NCBI GenBank assembly: GCA_029974035.1
Contig: JARKQG010000040.1
Location: forward strand, 1-28,251
DNA: 28,251 bases
Origin: Eubacteriales bacterium
GTDB lineage: Bacteria > Bacillota_A > Clostridia > Christensenellales > Aristaeellaceae
Reading direction: 5' to 3'
This document shows positions 17,765 to 24,867 of the stretch, piece after piece. Each line of letters opens with the position of its first letter. Position 1 is the first letter of the stretch. Below the pieces are notes generated by a model. That model worked only from the letters and a program-made list of their open reading frames with translations. It had not been told where the DNA came from and ran no database searches. The translations under genes were made by a program, and so were the position numbers.

Positions 17765-17798
17765 AAAAGCCGCTCTCCGGAGACTCTGGAGGGCGGCT
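17765..17798 (-). terminator. Hairpin oriented as a leftward terminator
   Basis: An 11-bp stem (AGCCGCTCTCC at 17768-17778 with GGAGGGCGGCT at 17788-17798, one G-T pair) has a 9-base loop. On the minus strand it is followed immediately by TTTTA; on the plus strand no T-run follows. It lies 39 bases after the last operon gene, so it may also end that transcript with factor help. Its intrinsic direction is leftward, facing transcripts coming from the recombinase side. Confidence 0.6.
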
Positions 17799-18330
17799 CA
17801 AAGCGCTCTAGGTCTGCAAAATTCATTTTCCCCACACAAAGTCGCAAAATAATATTTTTAATAACCAAAAGAAAGCTTATAATCTTAGAACGTCAGGTAA
17901 ATTACCCGAAAATTTACACTTCAACAGAGTGCGTGCTGTGTTGACAGATGATTATAAAAAGAATACCATTAAATATACGTATGGATTGAGAGGATATGAA
18001 TCTTGACAGATGCAATATAAATTGAGCGCTGCAAAAATTTTTGACGTTGGAATTTTTCATGGAATAAGAGGTTTTCAAAGACGGCGCAGCGTTTTGTCTG
18101 AAATTTATCGACGGCGGTTATTTCATTCGGATTCCTCCGGAGATGCGAAATTTAAAAAGCCATCTCAACCTTATAAGGCGATTCAGTCATGATGCGGATG
18201 GATCTTGTCTGCGAAACCGCATGCTTTCGGAAGATGATCATGTTTCATATTCCAACGTTCTCCGGATTCCGAAAACATGATATAAATGAAAAAGGAAGAC
18301 GCGCGGTCATGTGTGCTTCATAAACGGGTA
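17799..18330. other. AT-rich intergenic region left of the recombinase segment
   Basis: This stretch shows an abrupt drop in GC compared with the operon to its left. It contains a candidate rightward promoter, two copies of TTGACAGATG (17941-17950 and 18003-18012), and short open frames of doubtful status. One runs 18010-18192 (60 codons). Another runs 18068-18280 without a clear start and reads plausibly (LKFIDGGYFIRIPPEM). I recognise none of them. It may be the remnant of an older insertion. Confidence 0.5.
17941..17969 (+). promoter_or_regulatory. Candidate rightward promoter outside the invertible segment
   Basis: TTGACA at 17941-17946, a 17-base spacer and TACCAT at 17964-17969. In the present orientation it would read antisense to the recombinase gene. 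If the segment 18331-19976 were flipped, it would read the recombinase in sense. The -10 matches only four of six positions. Confidence 0.35.
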
Positions 18331-18357
18331 ATTCGCAAAACAAATGAATTTCCGAAT
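18331..18357. other. Putative recombinase site L (inverted partner of 19950-19976)
   Basis: Two 9-bp arms, ATTCGCAAA (18331-18339) and TTTCCGAAT (18349-18357), are inverted repeats with one mismatch. They flank a 9-base spacer ACAAATGAA that contains the core CAAATGA (18341-18347). Paired arms around a short asymmetric core are the expected form of a tyrosine-recombinase core site. Aligned to the reverse complement of 19950-19976, 21 of 27 positions match, including all 7 core bases. Confidence 0.65.
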
Positions 18358-18395
18358 GCTTTCAAATTTCCGTGCCTGCCATGGGTTTTCCTTCG

Positions 18396-18415
18396 GTGCT
18401 TGACGGTGTTTGACG
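18396..18415. repeat. Tandem 10-bp repeats, possible recombinase arm sites
   Basis: GTGCTTGACG is followed directly by GTGTTTGACG (9 of 10 identical), about 40 bases inside site L. Integrases with an N-terminal arm-binding domain bind short tandem or direct repeats of this kind near the core site. The assignment is inference from geometry. Confidence 0.35.
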
Positions 18416-18608
18416 GCCTATCTCTTTTATGGAGAACGGACCGGCCGAAGCCTGGAAGATCCCAGCGGCGGCGGGGAACCTACATTAAAATATTGCTGAA
18501 TTCATAGCGGCGCAGGGAGCCGGAACGCGGCGGCTGCGCTGAAGGAAGGCGAAGCAGCGGCGCGCCCAAAAGGCTGCCGCGGCGGTGTGTGCATGTTTGG
18601 GATTGATG

Positions 18609-19724
18609 TTAAATGGCAAAGCGCTCCAATTTTATGACCGCCTGCCGCTGATGCTCCGGCGTGCTGTGGGCATAAAAACTCATCGTGGTCTGCACGGAGC
18701 TGTGGCCAAGCAAAGAGCTTACGGTTTTGATGTCAACGCCCATTTCCAGCAACCTCGTCGCATAGCTGTGCCTGAAGGTATGAAAATGCACGCCCTGCAG
18801 CCCCAAAGCCTGCGCCATATTTTTGCAGTGCTTCTGAACCAGCCTGGGATCGGCGGGTTTTTCTTCGGTGCCGAACAGAAAGGCCCTTGATTTGCTCCGA
18901 TGAAACAGGGCATGAAGCTGCTCGATAATAAAATTGGGGACTGGAATTGTCCGCACCGATTCTGCGGTCTTGGGCGGGGTAACCACAAGTTCCGTCTTCG
19001 GCGCGCTGCCGTTTGCGTGTGCGCTGACGCGCTGCGCCGTCGCGCGTACCGTCAACGACCGTTCTTCCCAATTGATATCACTCCAGCGCAGCGCGCATAC
19101 CTCTCCCACGCGCAGCCCCGCATACAGCGCTATCAGCGTGGGAAATTCAGATTGCTCCGAGGCGTACCGGGTTACTTTCTCCTGCTCGGAGACGGTCAGG
19201 ACGCGGGCCTTATGCCCCTTCTCTTTCCGAAATACCTTCTTTTGAACGGGGTTGTCCAATATAAGGTGCTCCGCATGGGCCGCTTCGACGGCCGCCCTGA
19301 ATAACCTGTACGCGCTTTTGCATGTGCCGGAAGACAAGCCGGCCGCTTGCATCCTTTCCGGCATGATGTCGGCCTCCTTGGCCGTTATCCGGGTAAGCAA
19401 AAGCTTTCCATAGCAAGGCAAGATATGCTTGTTGGCGATGGTTTGATAGCACGCGTAGGTAGAAACCTTTACTTTGGGCTTTACGCTGGTGTCGAGCCAG
19501 TAGGTGAACCAATCTTCAAACCGCCCCGAACCATGCTGTTTTATTGTAATGGGATTCCAGGTTGTTTCCATCTTTTTTTGGATCAACCGTTTTCTGACAT
19601 CGTAATAGTGCTTGCCATAGACATATCCCCAAATGGGCTTATTCCCCGATTGATAGCCGCGGATAAATCTGCCTTCGTAGCGTCCGTCCTTTCTCTTGTA
19701 GATGTTTTCCCCTCGTCTCGCCAA
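18609..19724 (-). CDS. Tyrosine recombinase/integrase, candidate DNA invertase
   Basis: 371 residues from a TTG start, with minus-strand GGAGGG 6 bases upstream. The N-terminus [19 protein letters not shown] is the arm-type DNA-binding domain of the Tn916-Int kind. A SAM-like core-binding domain spans roughly 68-155, and the catalytic domain runs from about 170 to the end. All catalytic residues are present: R205 ([10 protein letters not shown]), K252 (PPKTAES), H315 and R318 (HTFRHS), H341 (LLGHSS) and the nucleophile Y351 (SFYAHS). The enzyme should be active. No excisionase, relaxase or other mobile-element gene is nearby. Instead the gene sits between two inverted core-like sites together with the promoter of a loaP polysaccharide operon, so promoter inversion is a better guess than element integration. 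An integrase left from a decayed element is the alternative. Confidence 0.93.
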   Translation of the reverse strand: MARRGENIYKRKDGRYEGRFIRGYQSGNKPIWGYVYGKHYYDVRKRLIQKKMETTWNPITIKQHGSGRFEDWFTYWLDTSVKPKVKVSTYACYQTIANKHILPCYGKLLLTRITAKEADIMPERMQAAGLSSGTCKSAYRLFRAAVEAAHAEHLILDNPVQKKVFRKEKGHKARVLTVSEQEKVTRYASEQSEFPTLIALYAGLRVGEVCALRWSDINWEERSLTVRATAQRVSAHANGSAPKTELVVTPPKTAESVRTIPVPNFIIEQLHALFHRSKSRAFLFGTEEKPADPRLVQKHCKNMAQALGLQGVHFHTFRHSYATRLLEMGVDIKTVSSLLGHSSVQTTMSFYAHSTPEHQRQAVIKLERFAI

Positions 19725-19893
19725 TTAAAGCCCTCCCCACAAAATGACGGATTCCGCGACGGCTAAAAAATAAATGTCCGCTTTCGCATCGCACTTCCGG
19801 ATGGCGCTGGCTCCATTACATGCCGACTTGTCATCCAGCCTCCCGGATGTCAGAGGCCAACGCGCCCCCGTTGGAAATTTTCTTGTAAATTTG

Positions 19894-19923
19894 TTGACAT
19901 TTCTCCTGAAGTCCGCTTATAAT
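19894..19923 (+). promoter_or_regulatory. Near-consensus promoter of the loaP polysaccharide operon
   Basis: A perfect TTGACA (19894-19899) and a perfect TATAAT (19918-19923) with an 18-base spacer. It is the closest match to the consensus hexamers that I find in the window. It points right toward loaP and lies just inside recombinase site R (19950-19976), so it would be reversed by inversion of the segment. The predicted leader to loaP is about 260 bases. Confidence 0.85.
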
Positions 19924-19949
19924 TGGGTGTATGTTCCAGTTCCTATGCG

Positions 19950-19976
19950 GTTCGCAAAATCATTTGATTTGCGGTT
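19950..19976. other. Putative recombinase site R (inverted partner of 18331-18357)
   Basis: Arms GTTCGCAAA (19950-19958) and TTTGCGGTT (19968-19976) share an inverted CGCAAA/TTTGCG. They flank a 9-base spacer ATCATTTGA whose inner TCATTTG (19960-19966) is the exact reverse complement of the CAAATGA core at site L. The site lies in the transcribed leader about 27 bases after the -10 box. Confidence 0.65.
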
Positions 19977-20016
19977 ACACACCAAACCATTATATACCAA
20001 TGCGGCGGAGGTTGAA

Positions 20017-20109
20017 TTGCAAGAAACGATATTTCGAGGCGGTTATTTTGCAGTTGTCCGGCGAAATATGTGTTTCTCTCCGGGGAAGTATTTACAAGGA
20101 TTAACGTAA
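20017..20109 (+). CDS. Possible 30-residue leader peptide
   Basis: A GGAGG ribosome-like site (20007-20011) precedes TTG 20017, which opens a 30-codon frame ending at TAA 20109. The product would start MQETIFRGGYFAVVRR. It lies inside the long leader of the loaP operon. There is no similarity I recognise, and it may be chance. Confidence 0.2.
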   Translation: MQETIFRGGYFAVVRRNMCFSPGKYLQGLT

Positions 20110-20115
20110 GCGTAA

Positions 20116-20129
20116 GCTGAGAGTTCAGC
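20116..20129 (+). promoter_or_regulatory. Leader hairpin, candidate LoaP recognition element
   Basis: GCTGA (20116-20120) pairs with TCAGC (20125-20129) around a GAGT tetraloop. A second imperfect hairpin (20058-20083: CCGG and GAAA pairing with TTTC and CCGG) lies upstream. LoaP proteins are known to bind a small hairpin in the leader of their target operons. That this is the element is inference. Confidence 0.35.
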
Positions 20130-20192
20130 GGCGTGGGTGTTAAGCCAAATAGAGCCATCGGGATCGATGCAATTGGATCGGGGGGCGAAGCT

Positions 20193-20735
20193 ATGCCTTC
20201 TTTGACAGCCTTCAAAGCGGATTGCGGCGACAGACTGTACGGTTGCGCCTTCTGCGCGACCGGAAAAGAAGAGGCGGTTGCAAGAAGTATTGAAGTTGTG
20301 TGTCCGGGCATTCGTGCCACGCCGGTGCGGCAGATTAAGCGCAAAACGGTTGGCGGGCACACGTCGCTGGTCGCCCAGATCGCCTTTCCCGGATATGTAT
20401 TTCTTGAGGTGGAGCCGGCCGGCGAATCCATATTTCGACTGCCAAGAGAGAACCTGAAAACATTACTCATGACGCCGAATTCCGGCTGGCGGCTCTCCGG
20501 AGACGACGAGCGCTATGCAAGGTGGATCTTCTCGCGGGGCGGTCTGATTTCCATGTCAAAAGCCTGTATGGAGGGTGGGCGCATCCGGATTGTCAGCGGG
20601 CCGCTGAAGGATCTGGAAGGGCACATCCTGCGGATAGACAAGAGAAATCGGAATGGACAGATCATGCTGACGTTCAACAACCGCACCCTCAAGGCGTGGC
20701 TCGGTTTCGAGATGATTGAAGCAGAGCGCGTCTGA
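20193..20735 (+). CDS. loaP: LoaP/NusG-family processive antiterminator
   Basis: 180 residues from ATG 20193, with a G-rich ribosome-like stretch just upstream; an earlier in-frame GTG at 20133 is less likely. The NusG N-terminal domain begins RLYGCAFCATGKEEAVAR (about 14-31) and includes AQIAFPGYVFLEV at 61-73, the typical FPGYVF motif. The KOW domain is at about 126-175 (GGRIRIVSGPLKDLEGHI, then a RNRNGQIMLTF strand). LoaP proteins are operon-specific NusG paralogues that travel with RNA polymerase and suppress termination in long polysaccharide or antibiotic operons. This one is the first gene of a polysaccharide operon with a long structured leader, the usual position. Part of its regulation is probably the invertible promoter upstream. 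Confidence 0.9.
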   Translation: MPSLTAFKADCGDRLYGCAFCATGKEEAVARSIEVVCPGIRATPVRQIKRKTVGGHTSLVAQIAFPGYVFLEVEPAGESIFRLPRENLKTLLMTPNSGWRLSGDDERYARWIFSRGGLISMSKACMEGGRIRIVSGPLKDLEGHILRIDKRNRNGQIMLTFNNRTLKAWLGFEMIEAERV

Positions 20736-20767
20736 TATCCGCCCTGCACCTGAAGGAGATGAACGCG

Positions 20768-21796
20768 ATGCGCCGGGCCGCCGGGCGCCCTCCTGGCACC
20801 GCAGACAGGAGAAAGGTGAAAGTGGGCGCGCTGTTTGCGCTCCTGGGGCTCGCGCTGTCGCTGGTGGCGCTGTACGCCATCGCCCGCAGATTGGAAACCG
20901 GGACGGGGGGACGGGAAGTCCGCGGAGACATTCAAGAATATATGAGCGACGCTCCTTCCCTCACATATGCGGGGGTTCTGTATACGCAAAAAAAACTCAC
21001 CACGGTGCTCCTGATGGGCATCGATAAGAGCACGACAGCCGGTGAGGGGGGATTCCGAAATGGCGGACAGGCGGATTTTTTGCTGCTGCTGCTGATCGAC
21101 ACCCAAAATAAAACCATTACCCCGCTGCAGATTGACAGGGACACGATGACGGAAATCACCATTCTGGGCGTATTGGGCAATGATTCCGGCACCAGAACCG
21201 CGCAGATCTGCCTCGCCCACGGCTTTGGGGACGGAAAAGCGCAGAGCTGCCTGCTGACCCAGCGGGCGGTGAGCAACCTGCTGCCCGGCGTCAGGATCGA
21301 CTCGTATGTGGCGATGAACCTGGAGGGGATCCGCGTGCTGAACGATGCGGTCGGCGGGGTGACGGTGACCCTGGAGGACGATTTCTCCGCCCTGGACCCC
21401 GCGATGAAAAAGGGCGTCACGCTCACGCTCCAGGGGGCTCAGGCCGAGTATTTCGTCAGAAACCGGCGGGATATCGGCGCCGGGACGAACGAGGCGCGGA
21501 TGCAGCGGCAGGGAACCTACCTGAAGGCGCTCCGGGCGAAACTGAGCGAGAAATATCATGATGACAGCGGCTTTGCCGACGAACTGTTTGACGCGCTTGA
21601 ACCCTACCTGCAGACGGATATGAAGCGCGGCAGGATCATCAACCAGGTCTGGAAGACGAGGGATTACGAATACGGGAATGTCGTCCGCCCCGAAGGCCGG
21701 TACTCGGTGGGCGCGGACGGTTTTATGGAGTTTCACCCGGACGAGGACGCGCTCCAAAAACTGATCATCAACCTGTTTTACCGGAAGGCGGATTAA
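20768..21796 (+). CDS. LytR-CpsA-Psr (LCP) family protein
   Basis: 342 residues from ATG 20768. An earlier ATG at 20759 touches the AAGGAG ribosome site (20753-20758), so the second ATG, 9 bases away, is preferred. One transmembrane helix (about 17-39) anchors an extracellular LCP domain. That domain contains TTVLLMGIDKS (79-88), QADFLLLLLID (101-111), and LQIDRDTM with the conserved Arg124-Asp125. These residues bind the pyrophosphate of polyprenyl-linked glycans in the family. LCP enzymes transfer lipid-linked glycans to peptidoglycan or another wall acceptor. Placed directly after loaP, it should attach the finished polysaccharide to the cell wall. Confidence 0.9.
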   Translation: MRRAAGRPPGTADRRKVKVGALFALLGLALSLVALYAIARRLETGTGGREVRGDIQEYMSDAPSLTYAGVLYTQKKLTTVLLMGIDKSTTAGEGGFRNGGQADFLLLLLIDTQNKTITPLQIDRDTMTEITILGVLGNDSGTRTAQICLAHGFGDGKAQSCLLTQRAVSNLLPGVRIDSYVAMNLEGIRVLNDAVGGVTVTLEDDFSALDPAMKKGVTLTLQGAQAEYFVRNRRDIGAGTNEARMQRQGTYLKALRAKLSEKYHDDSGFADELFDALEPYLQTDMKRGRIINQVWKTRDYEYGNVVRPEGRYSVGADGFMEFHPDEDALQKLIINLFYRKAD

Positions 21797-21854
21797 ACGT
21801 TTGCGCAAGCGGAGACGCGCGCAATGCAGAGAAGCAAAGGAGGTTGCGGGGATT

Positions 21855-22460
21855 ATGAAAAAGGCGGTTGCTTTGGCGCTGTTGACGGTGATGGCGGTGG
21901 TATGGGTTCCGGCCTTCGCAAAGAGCGTGCCCAGCAAGACGACGCAGGCCATGGCGGGGGTGGCCGCGATTTCGGCGGACGGCGGCGCGGCCCTGAAGGA
22001 GGACTTCGGCATCCGGTTGCCGGAGGAGACGGAACAGGCGAACAAGGCATTGGAGCAGCTCTCGAAGTTTGTAAACGAGCAGGGGCTCGCGCCCGCGCGC
22101 TTCTTCGCGGAACAGGTCCAGCAGGACATTGCTTCGCTGTTGCCGGACGACGCGAACCTGGACGAATTTGGCATTCAAGAGATGGCTCCGATGGTTCTTG
22201 AAGGCTACGAGGAAGCGTACGGGGACGTCACGGCTACCTTTCAGTTTGCCACGCAGTACGCGGACGGGCAGCAGCTGGTCGCGCTCGTTGGGCTCGTCAC
22301 CGGGCAGGACGCGCAGGGAAACCCTGTGATCGAATGGATTGCCGTCAAGGCCGAAGCCGAGGGCGGCGCAGTCAAGGTGCATTTTCCTCAGGACCTGCTT
22401 GCGCGCCTTAACGGGCAGGATGCGATGATCGCAATTCTGAGCGATGGTTCGGCGGCGTAA
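21855..22460 (+). CDS. Secreted protein of unknown function
   Basis: 201 residues from ATG 21855, with AAAGGAGG at 21836-21843. The spacing of 11 is rather long, but the start is supported by a clean signal peptide (MKKAVALALLTVMAVVWVPAFA, shown here as two runs: MKKAVALALLTVM and AVVWVPAFA) with cleavage near residue 22. The mature part is acidic and mostly soluble. It has a QANKALEQLSKFVNEQGL helix and a later strand-rich segment (VTATFQFATQYADGQQLVAL). There is no lipobox, membrane anchor or recognised motif. Being encoded between the LCP gene and wzz suggests an extracytoplasmic role in polysaccharide export or attachment, but I cannot assign one. Confidence 0.75.
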   Translation: MKKAVALALLTVMAVVWVPAFAKSVPSKTTQAMAGVAAISADGGAALKEDFGIRLPEETEQANKALEQLSKFVNEQGLAPARFFAEQVQQDIASLLPDDANLDEFGIQEMAPMVLEGYEEAYGDVTATFQFATQYADGQQLVALVGLVTGQDAQGNPVIEWIAVKAEAEGGAVKVHFPQDLLARLNGQDAMIAILSDGSAA

Positions 22461-22525
22461 CGGCCGCGCCTTTCATGAGTGACCGGGTCGGCAAACCTCG
22501 CCAGGGGGGAAGCGGCGCACGCCGT

Positions 22526-22550
22526 CCGCCGGAGGTTGCCGGCCCGGCGG
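22526..22550 (+). other. Hairpin between the secreted-protein and wzz-like genes
   Basis: CCGCCGG (22526-22532) pairs with CCGGCGG (22544-22550) around an 11-base loop. A TTTTT run occurs only 10 bases later, so it is not a standard terminator. It could be a conditional stop that LoaP reads through, or a stability element. Confidence 0.3.
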
Positions 22551-22581
22551 TTCAGTAAACTTTTTGCCAAGGGAGAACACG

Positions 22582-23358
22582 ATGACAGACTTTCTGAATC
22601 CGCCGAAGCGCGCGTCTGCCGGTGGGGAGGCAGAGGCGGATCGCTTCGACGGGGGCGAGATAGACCTAGTGGCGCTTCTGTTCCGGCTGCTGGAAAGCTG
22701 GAAATACATTTTGGCCGCGACACTTCTTGGCGCGGTCCTGGCCGGCGTGTACACGCTGTGGTTCACCACGCCGGTCTACGAGGCGACGGCGAAGCTGTAC
22801 GTCATTAATTCCGGCGATTCGGCGATCAACCTCTCGGACCTTCAAATTGGCTCCTACCTCGCCAGCGATTATCAAGAAGTATTCAAGACATGGGAAGTTC
22901 ACGAGATGGTGCTGTCGGAGCTTCATCTGGATTACTCCTATTCGCAGATGCAGAATATGCTGAAGGTGTCAAACCCGACCGATACGCGCATTTTGCATAT
23001 TACCGTTTCATCGGCCGATCCCCAGGAGGCGGCGGACATTGCCAACGAATACGCGGCCGTCGCAAAACAGTATATCTCGAAGACAATGGCCACGGAGGAA
23101 CCCAACATCCTGTCCTCGGCGCTGCTGCCGGTGCAGCCGGTCAAGCCGAACAAGACGATGAACGTCCTCCTGGGCTTTGTGCTTGGCGCGGCGCTCGCAA
23201 TCGGCGTGGTAACGGTCCGGTTCGTCATGGACGACAAGCTGAAAACGGCGGACGACGTCCGCAATTACGTCGGCTTGCCCACCTTGGCGGTCATCCCCAT
23301 CATGGGACAGGCGAGCGGGAAACGAAAGAACAAGAAAAGCGCGAAACGGAGGGGATGA
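22582..23358 (+). CDS. Wzz/CpsC-like polysaccharide chain-length and kinase-activator protein
   Basis: 258 residues from ATG 22582, with AAGGGAG 6 bases upstream. The topology is that of the Gram-positive Wzz type. A first transmembrane segment lies near 41-61 (KYILAATLLGAVLAGVYTLW), followed by an extracellular loop starting TTPVYEATAKLYV. A proline-rich PVQPVKPNK at 184-192 precedes a second segment at about 193-214. A short cytoplasmic tail ends in a lysine/arginine-rich stretch. In Gram-positive systems this protein activates the separate tyrosine kinase encoded next. The stop is 3 bases before that start codon, which fits a two-protein complex. Confidence 0.9.
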   Translation: MTDFLNPPKRASAGGEAEADRFDGGEIDLVALLFRLLESWKYILAATLLGAVLAGVYTLWFTTPVYEATAKLYVINSGDSAINLSDLQIGSYLASDYQEVFKTWEVHEMVLSELHLDYSYSQMQNMLKVSNPTDTRILHITVSSADPQEAADIANEYAAVAKQYISKTMATEEPNILSSALLPVQPVKPNKTMNVLLGFVLGAALAIGVVTVRFVMDDKLKTADDVRNYVGLPTLAVIPIMGQASGKRKNKKSAKRRG

Positions 23359-23361
23359 CGG

Positions 23362-24090
23362 ATGAAGACGCTGGAAATTTCCACTTTCCCCCACTTGGAT
23401 TATGCGTGCGCCGAAGCAATCAATTCCCTTTGCACCAACCTCACCTTCTGCGGAAATGACGTGAAGCGCATTATGCTGACCAGCTGCAGGGAAGGCGAGG
23501 GCAAGACGTTTCTCGCAATGAACACGGCGCGAACCATGGCGGGGCTGGGCAAGCGGGTTGTAATTCTGGACGCCGACCTCAGACGTTCCAGCATCGCGGC
23601 GGTGTATGGGCTGAACTCCGGCAGGGGTGGCGGCTTCGGCATCACCCACTACCTGGCGGGAAAATGCGAGATGAATGAGATCCTGTACCTTACGGGCATT
23701 CCCGGGCTTTGCATTGTGCCGGTTGGCCGTACCGTCGCAAATCCGCTGCCGCTTCTGAATTCGTCCCGGTTTTCAAGGCTCCTCAATGAGTTGCAGGAAA
23801 TGTTTGACTATGTGCTGGTGGACGCCCCGCCCGTGGGTGTTGTCATCGACGCGGCGGAGATTGCCAAGTCCTGCGATGGTACGATGTTTGTCGTCAAATA
23901 TAATACGATTCCCCGACGGGAGCTTGACGAGGCCAAGCGGCAGATCAGCCGCACGGGTTGCGCAATCCTCGGGGTGGTAATCAATCAGATGTCGTTTGAC
24001 ACATACGGCGGCAAGCGGTACTATCAGAAGTCTTATTATTATGATTCCGGCAATGCGAAAATGCACAGGAGGCATTCGAAGCCGGCGTAA
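23362..24090 (+). CDS. cpsD: CpsD-like bacterial tyrosine kinase
   Basis: A 242-residue cytoplasmic P-loop kinase with GGAGGGG 7 bases before ATG 23362. The Walker A variant SCREGEGKT (41-49), Walker A' VVILDADLRR (66-75) and Walker B DYVLVDAPP (149-157) are in the BY-kinase order. The tail carries the autophosphorylation tyrosine cluster (Y220, Y221, Y225, Y226, Y227). It lacks a membrane segment and depends on the Wzz-like partner just upstream. Cycles of tail phosphorylation, opposed by the phosphatase gene next downstream, control polymer length and export. Confidence 0.93.
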   Translation: MKTLEISTFPHLDYACAEAINSLCTNLTFCGNDVKRIMLTSCREGEGKTFLAMNTARTMAGLGKRVVILDADLRRSSIAAVYGLNSGRGGGFGITHYLAGKCEMNEILYLTGIPGLCIVPVGRTVANPLPLLNSSRFSRLLNELQEMFDYVLVDAPPVGVVIDAAEIAKSCDGTMFVVKYNTIPRRELDEAKRQISRTGCAILGVVINQMSFDTYGGKRYYQKSYYYDSGNAKMHRRHSKPA

Positions 24091-24116
24091 GCGGACGACG
24101 TATGATGTAGAGGATT

Positions 24117-24836
24117 ATGAAACGTTTTGTCGATATCCACCATCATATCCTGTATGGGCTGGATGACGGCCCCGGGACCTATGAGGAGATGGCCGCCATG
24201 CTTCGCCTGGCGGCCACCGAGGGAATCGGCGTGATTGTCGCGACACCGCACGTCACGCCGGGCGTGGCGCCGGTTGATTACGCGCTCATGGCAAGCCGGT
24301 TATCGGAAGCGCGTGCCTATTGCGTGAAAAGCGGGCTGGAACTTCAGATAGTCCCGGGAGCCGAGGTGCTTTTCACGCCCGCGCTCGAGAATTTGGTTTC
24401 CCAGGGGAATGTGCCGACCCTGGCGGGATCCCGATGCGTGCTTTTGGAGTTCGCGTTTGACGTAGAATGCGCGGAAATCGAAAGCGCGGTGCGGGTGCTG
24501 CTGAACGGCGGATATCTGCCAATCCTCGCGCACATCGAAAGATACCATTGCTTCAGGGGAAGAATTTCGCGGCTGAAACGGCTCAAATCCAGGCACGCGG
24601 TTCTTTTCCAGATGAACTGCGGAGCGCTGACCGGAAAAAATGGCTTTTTTTCAAAGTGCCACGCCAGGCGGCTTTTGCTGGAAGACCTGATCGATTTCGC
24701 CGCCACGGATGCCCACAACACGTCGACGCGCTCCTGCGACATGCGAACGTTTTTTCGAGCCGTGGAGGCGTCTTCCGGCGCGGAGACCGCGCAGGCGCTG
24801 ACGGGGAAAAACGCCGAAGAGTACCTCCTGAAATAA
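24117..24836 (+). CDS. cpsB: CpsB-like PHP-domain tyrosine phosphatase
   Basis: A 239-residue manganese-dependent phosphatase of the PHP superfamily. Metal-ligand motifs are in order: DIHHHILYGLDDGP (from residue 6, with H8 and H10), ATPHVTP (H45), a glutamate in GAEVLF, AHIERY, and ATDAHN near residue 197. This is the CpsB/YwqE family that removes phosphate from the CpsD-type kinase tail. The gene follows the kinase by 26 bases, with only a modest AGAGG-like ribosome site. Together with the Wzz-like protein and kinase it completes the Gram-positive phosphoregulatory trio. Confidence 0.93.
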   Translation: MKRFVDIHHHILYGLDDGPGTYEEMAAMLRLAATEGIGVIVATPHVTPGVAPVDYALMASRLSEARAYCVKSGLELQIVPGAEVLFTPALENLVSQGNVPTLAGSRCVLLEFAFDVECAEIESAVRVLLNGGYLPILAHIERYHCFRGRISRLKRLKSRHAVLFQMNCGALTGKNGFFSKCHARRLLLEDLIDFAATDAHNTSTRSCDMRTFFRAVEASSGAETAQALTGKNAEEYLLK

Positions 24837-24867
24837 CGGCGCGGGGCCGGCCCCCTCCCGGATAAGA

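Noticed and set aside
17841..17866. Third recombinase-like site at GTCGCAAAATAATATT
   Set aside because: It shares only the CGCAAAA arm. The CAAATGA core and the opposite arm are missing.
18010..18507. Short frames 18010-18192, 18068-18280 and 18286-18507 as genes
   Set aside because: Start signals are weak or absent, and I recognise no homology. The last one spans recombinase site L. They are kept only as a comment on the intergenic region.
18609..19724. Integrase as marker of an integrated phage or conjugative element
   Set aside because: No excisionase, relaxase, replication or phage genes are nearby, no tRNA is adjacent, and the flanking core-like sites are inverted rather than direct.
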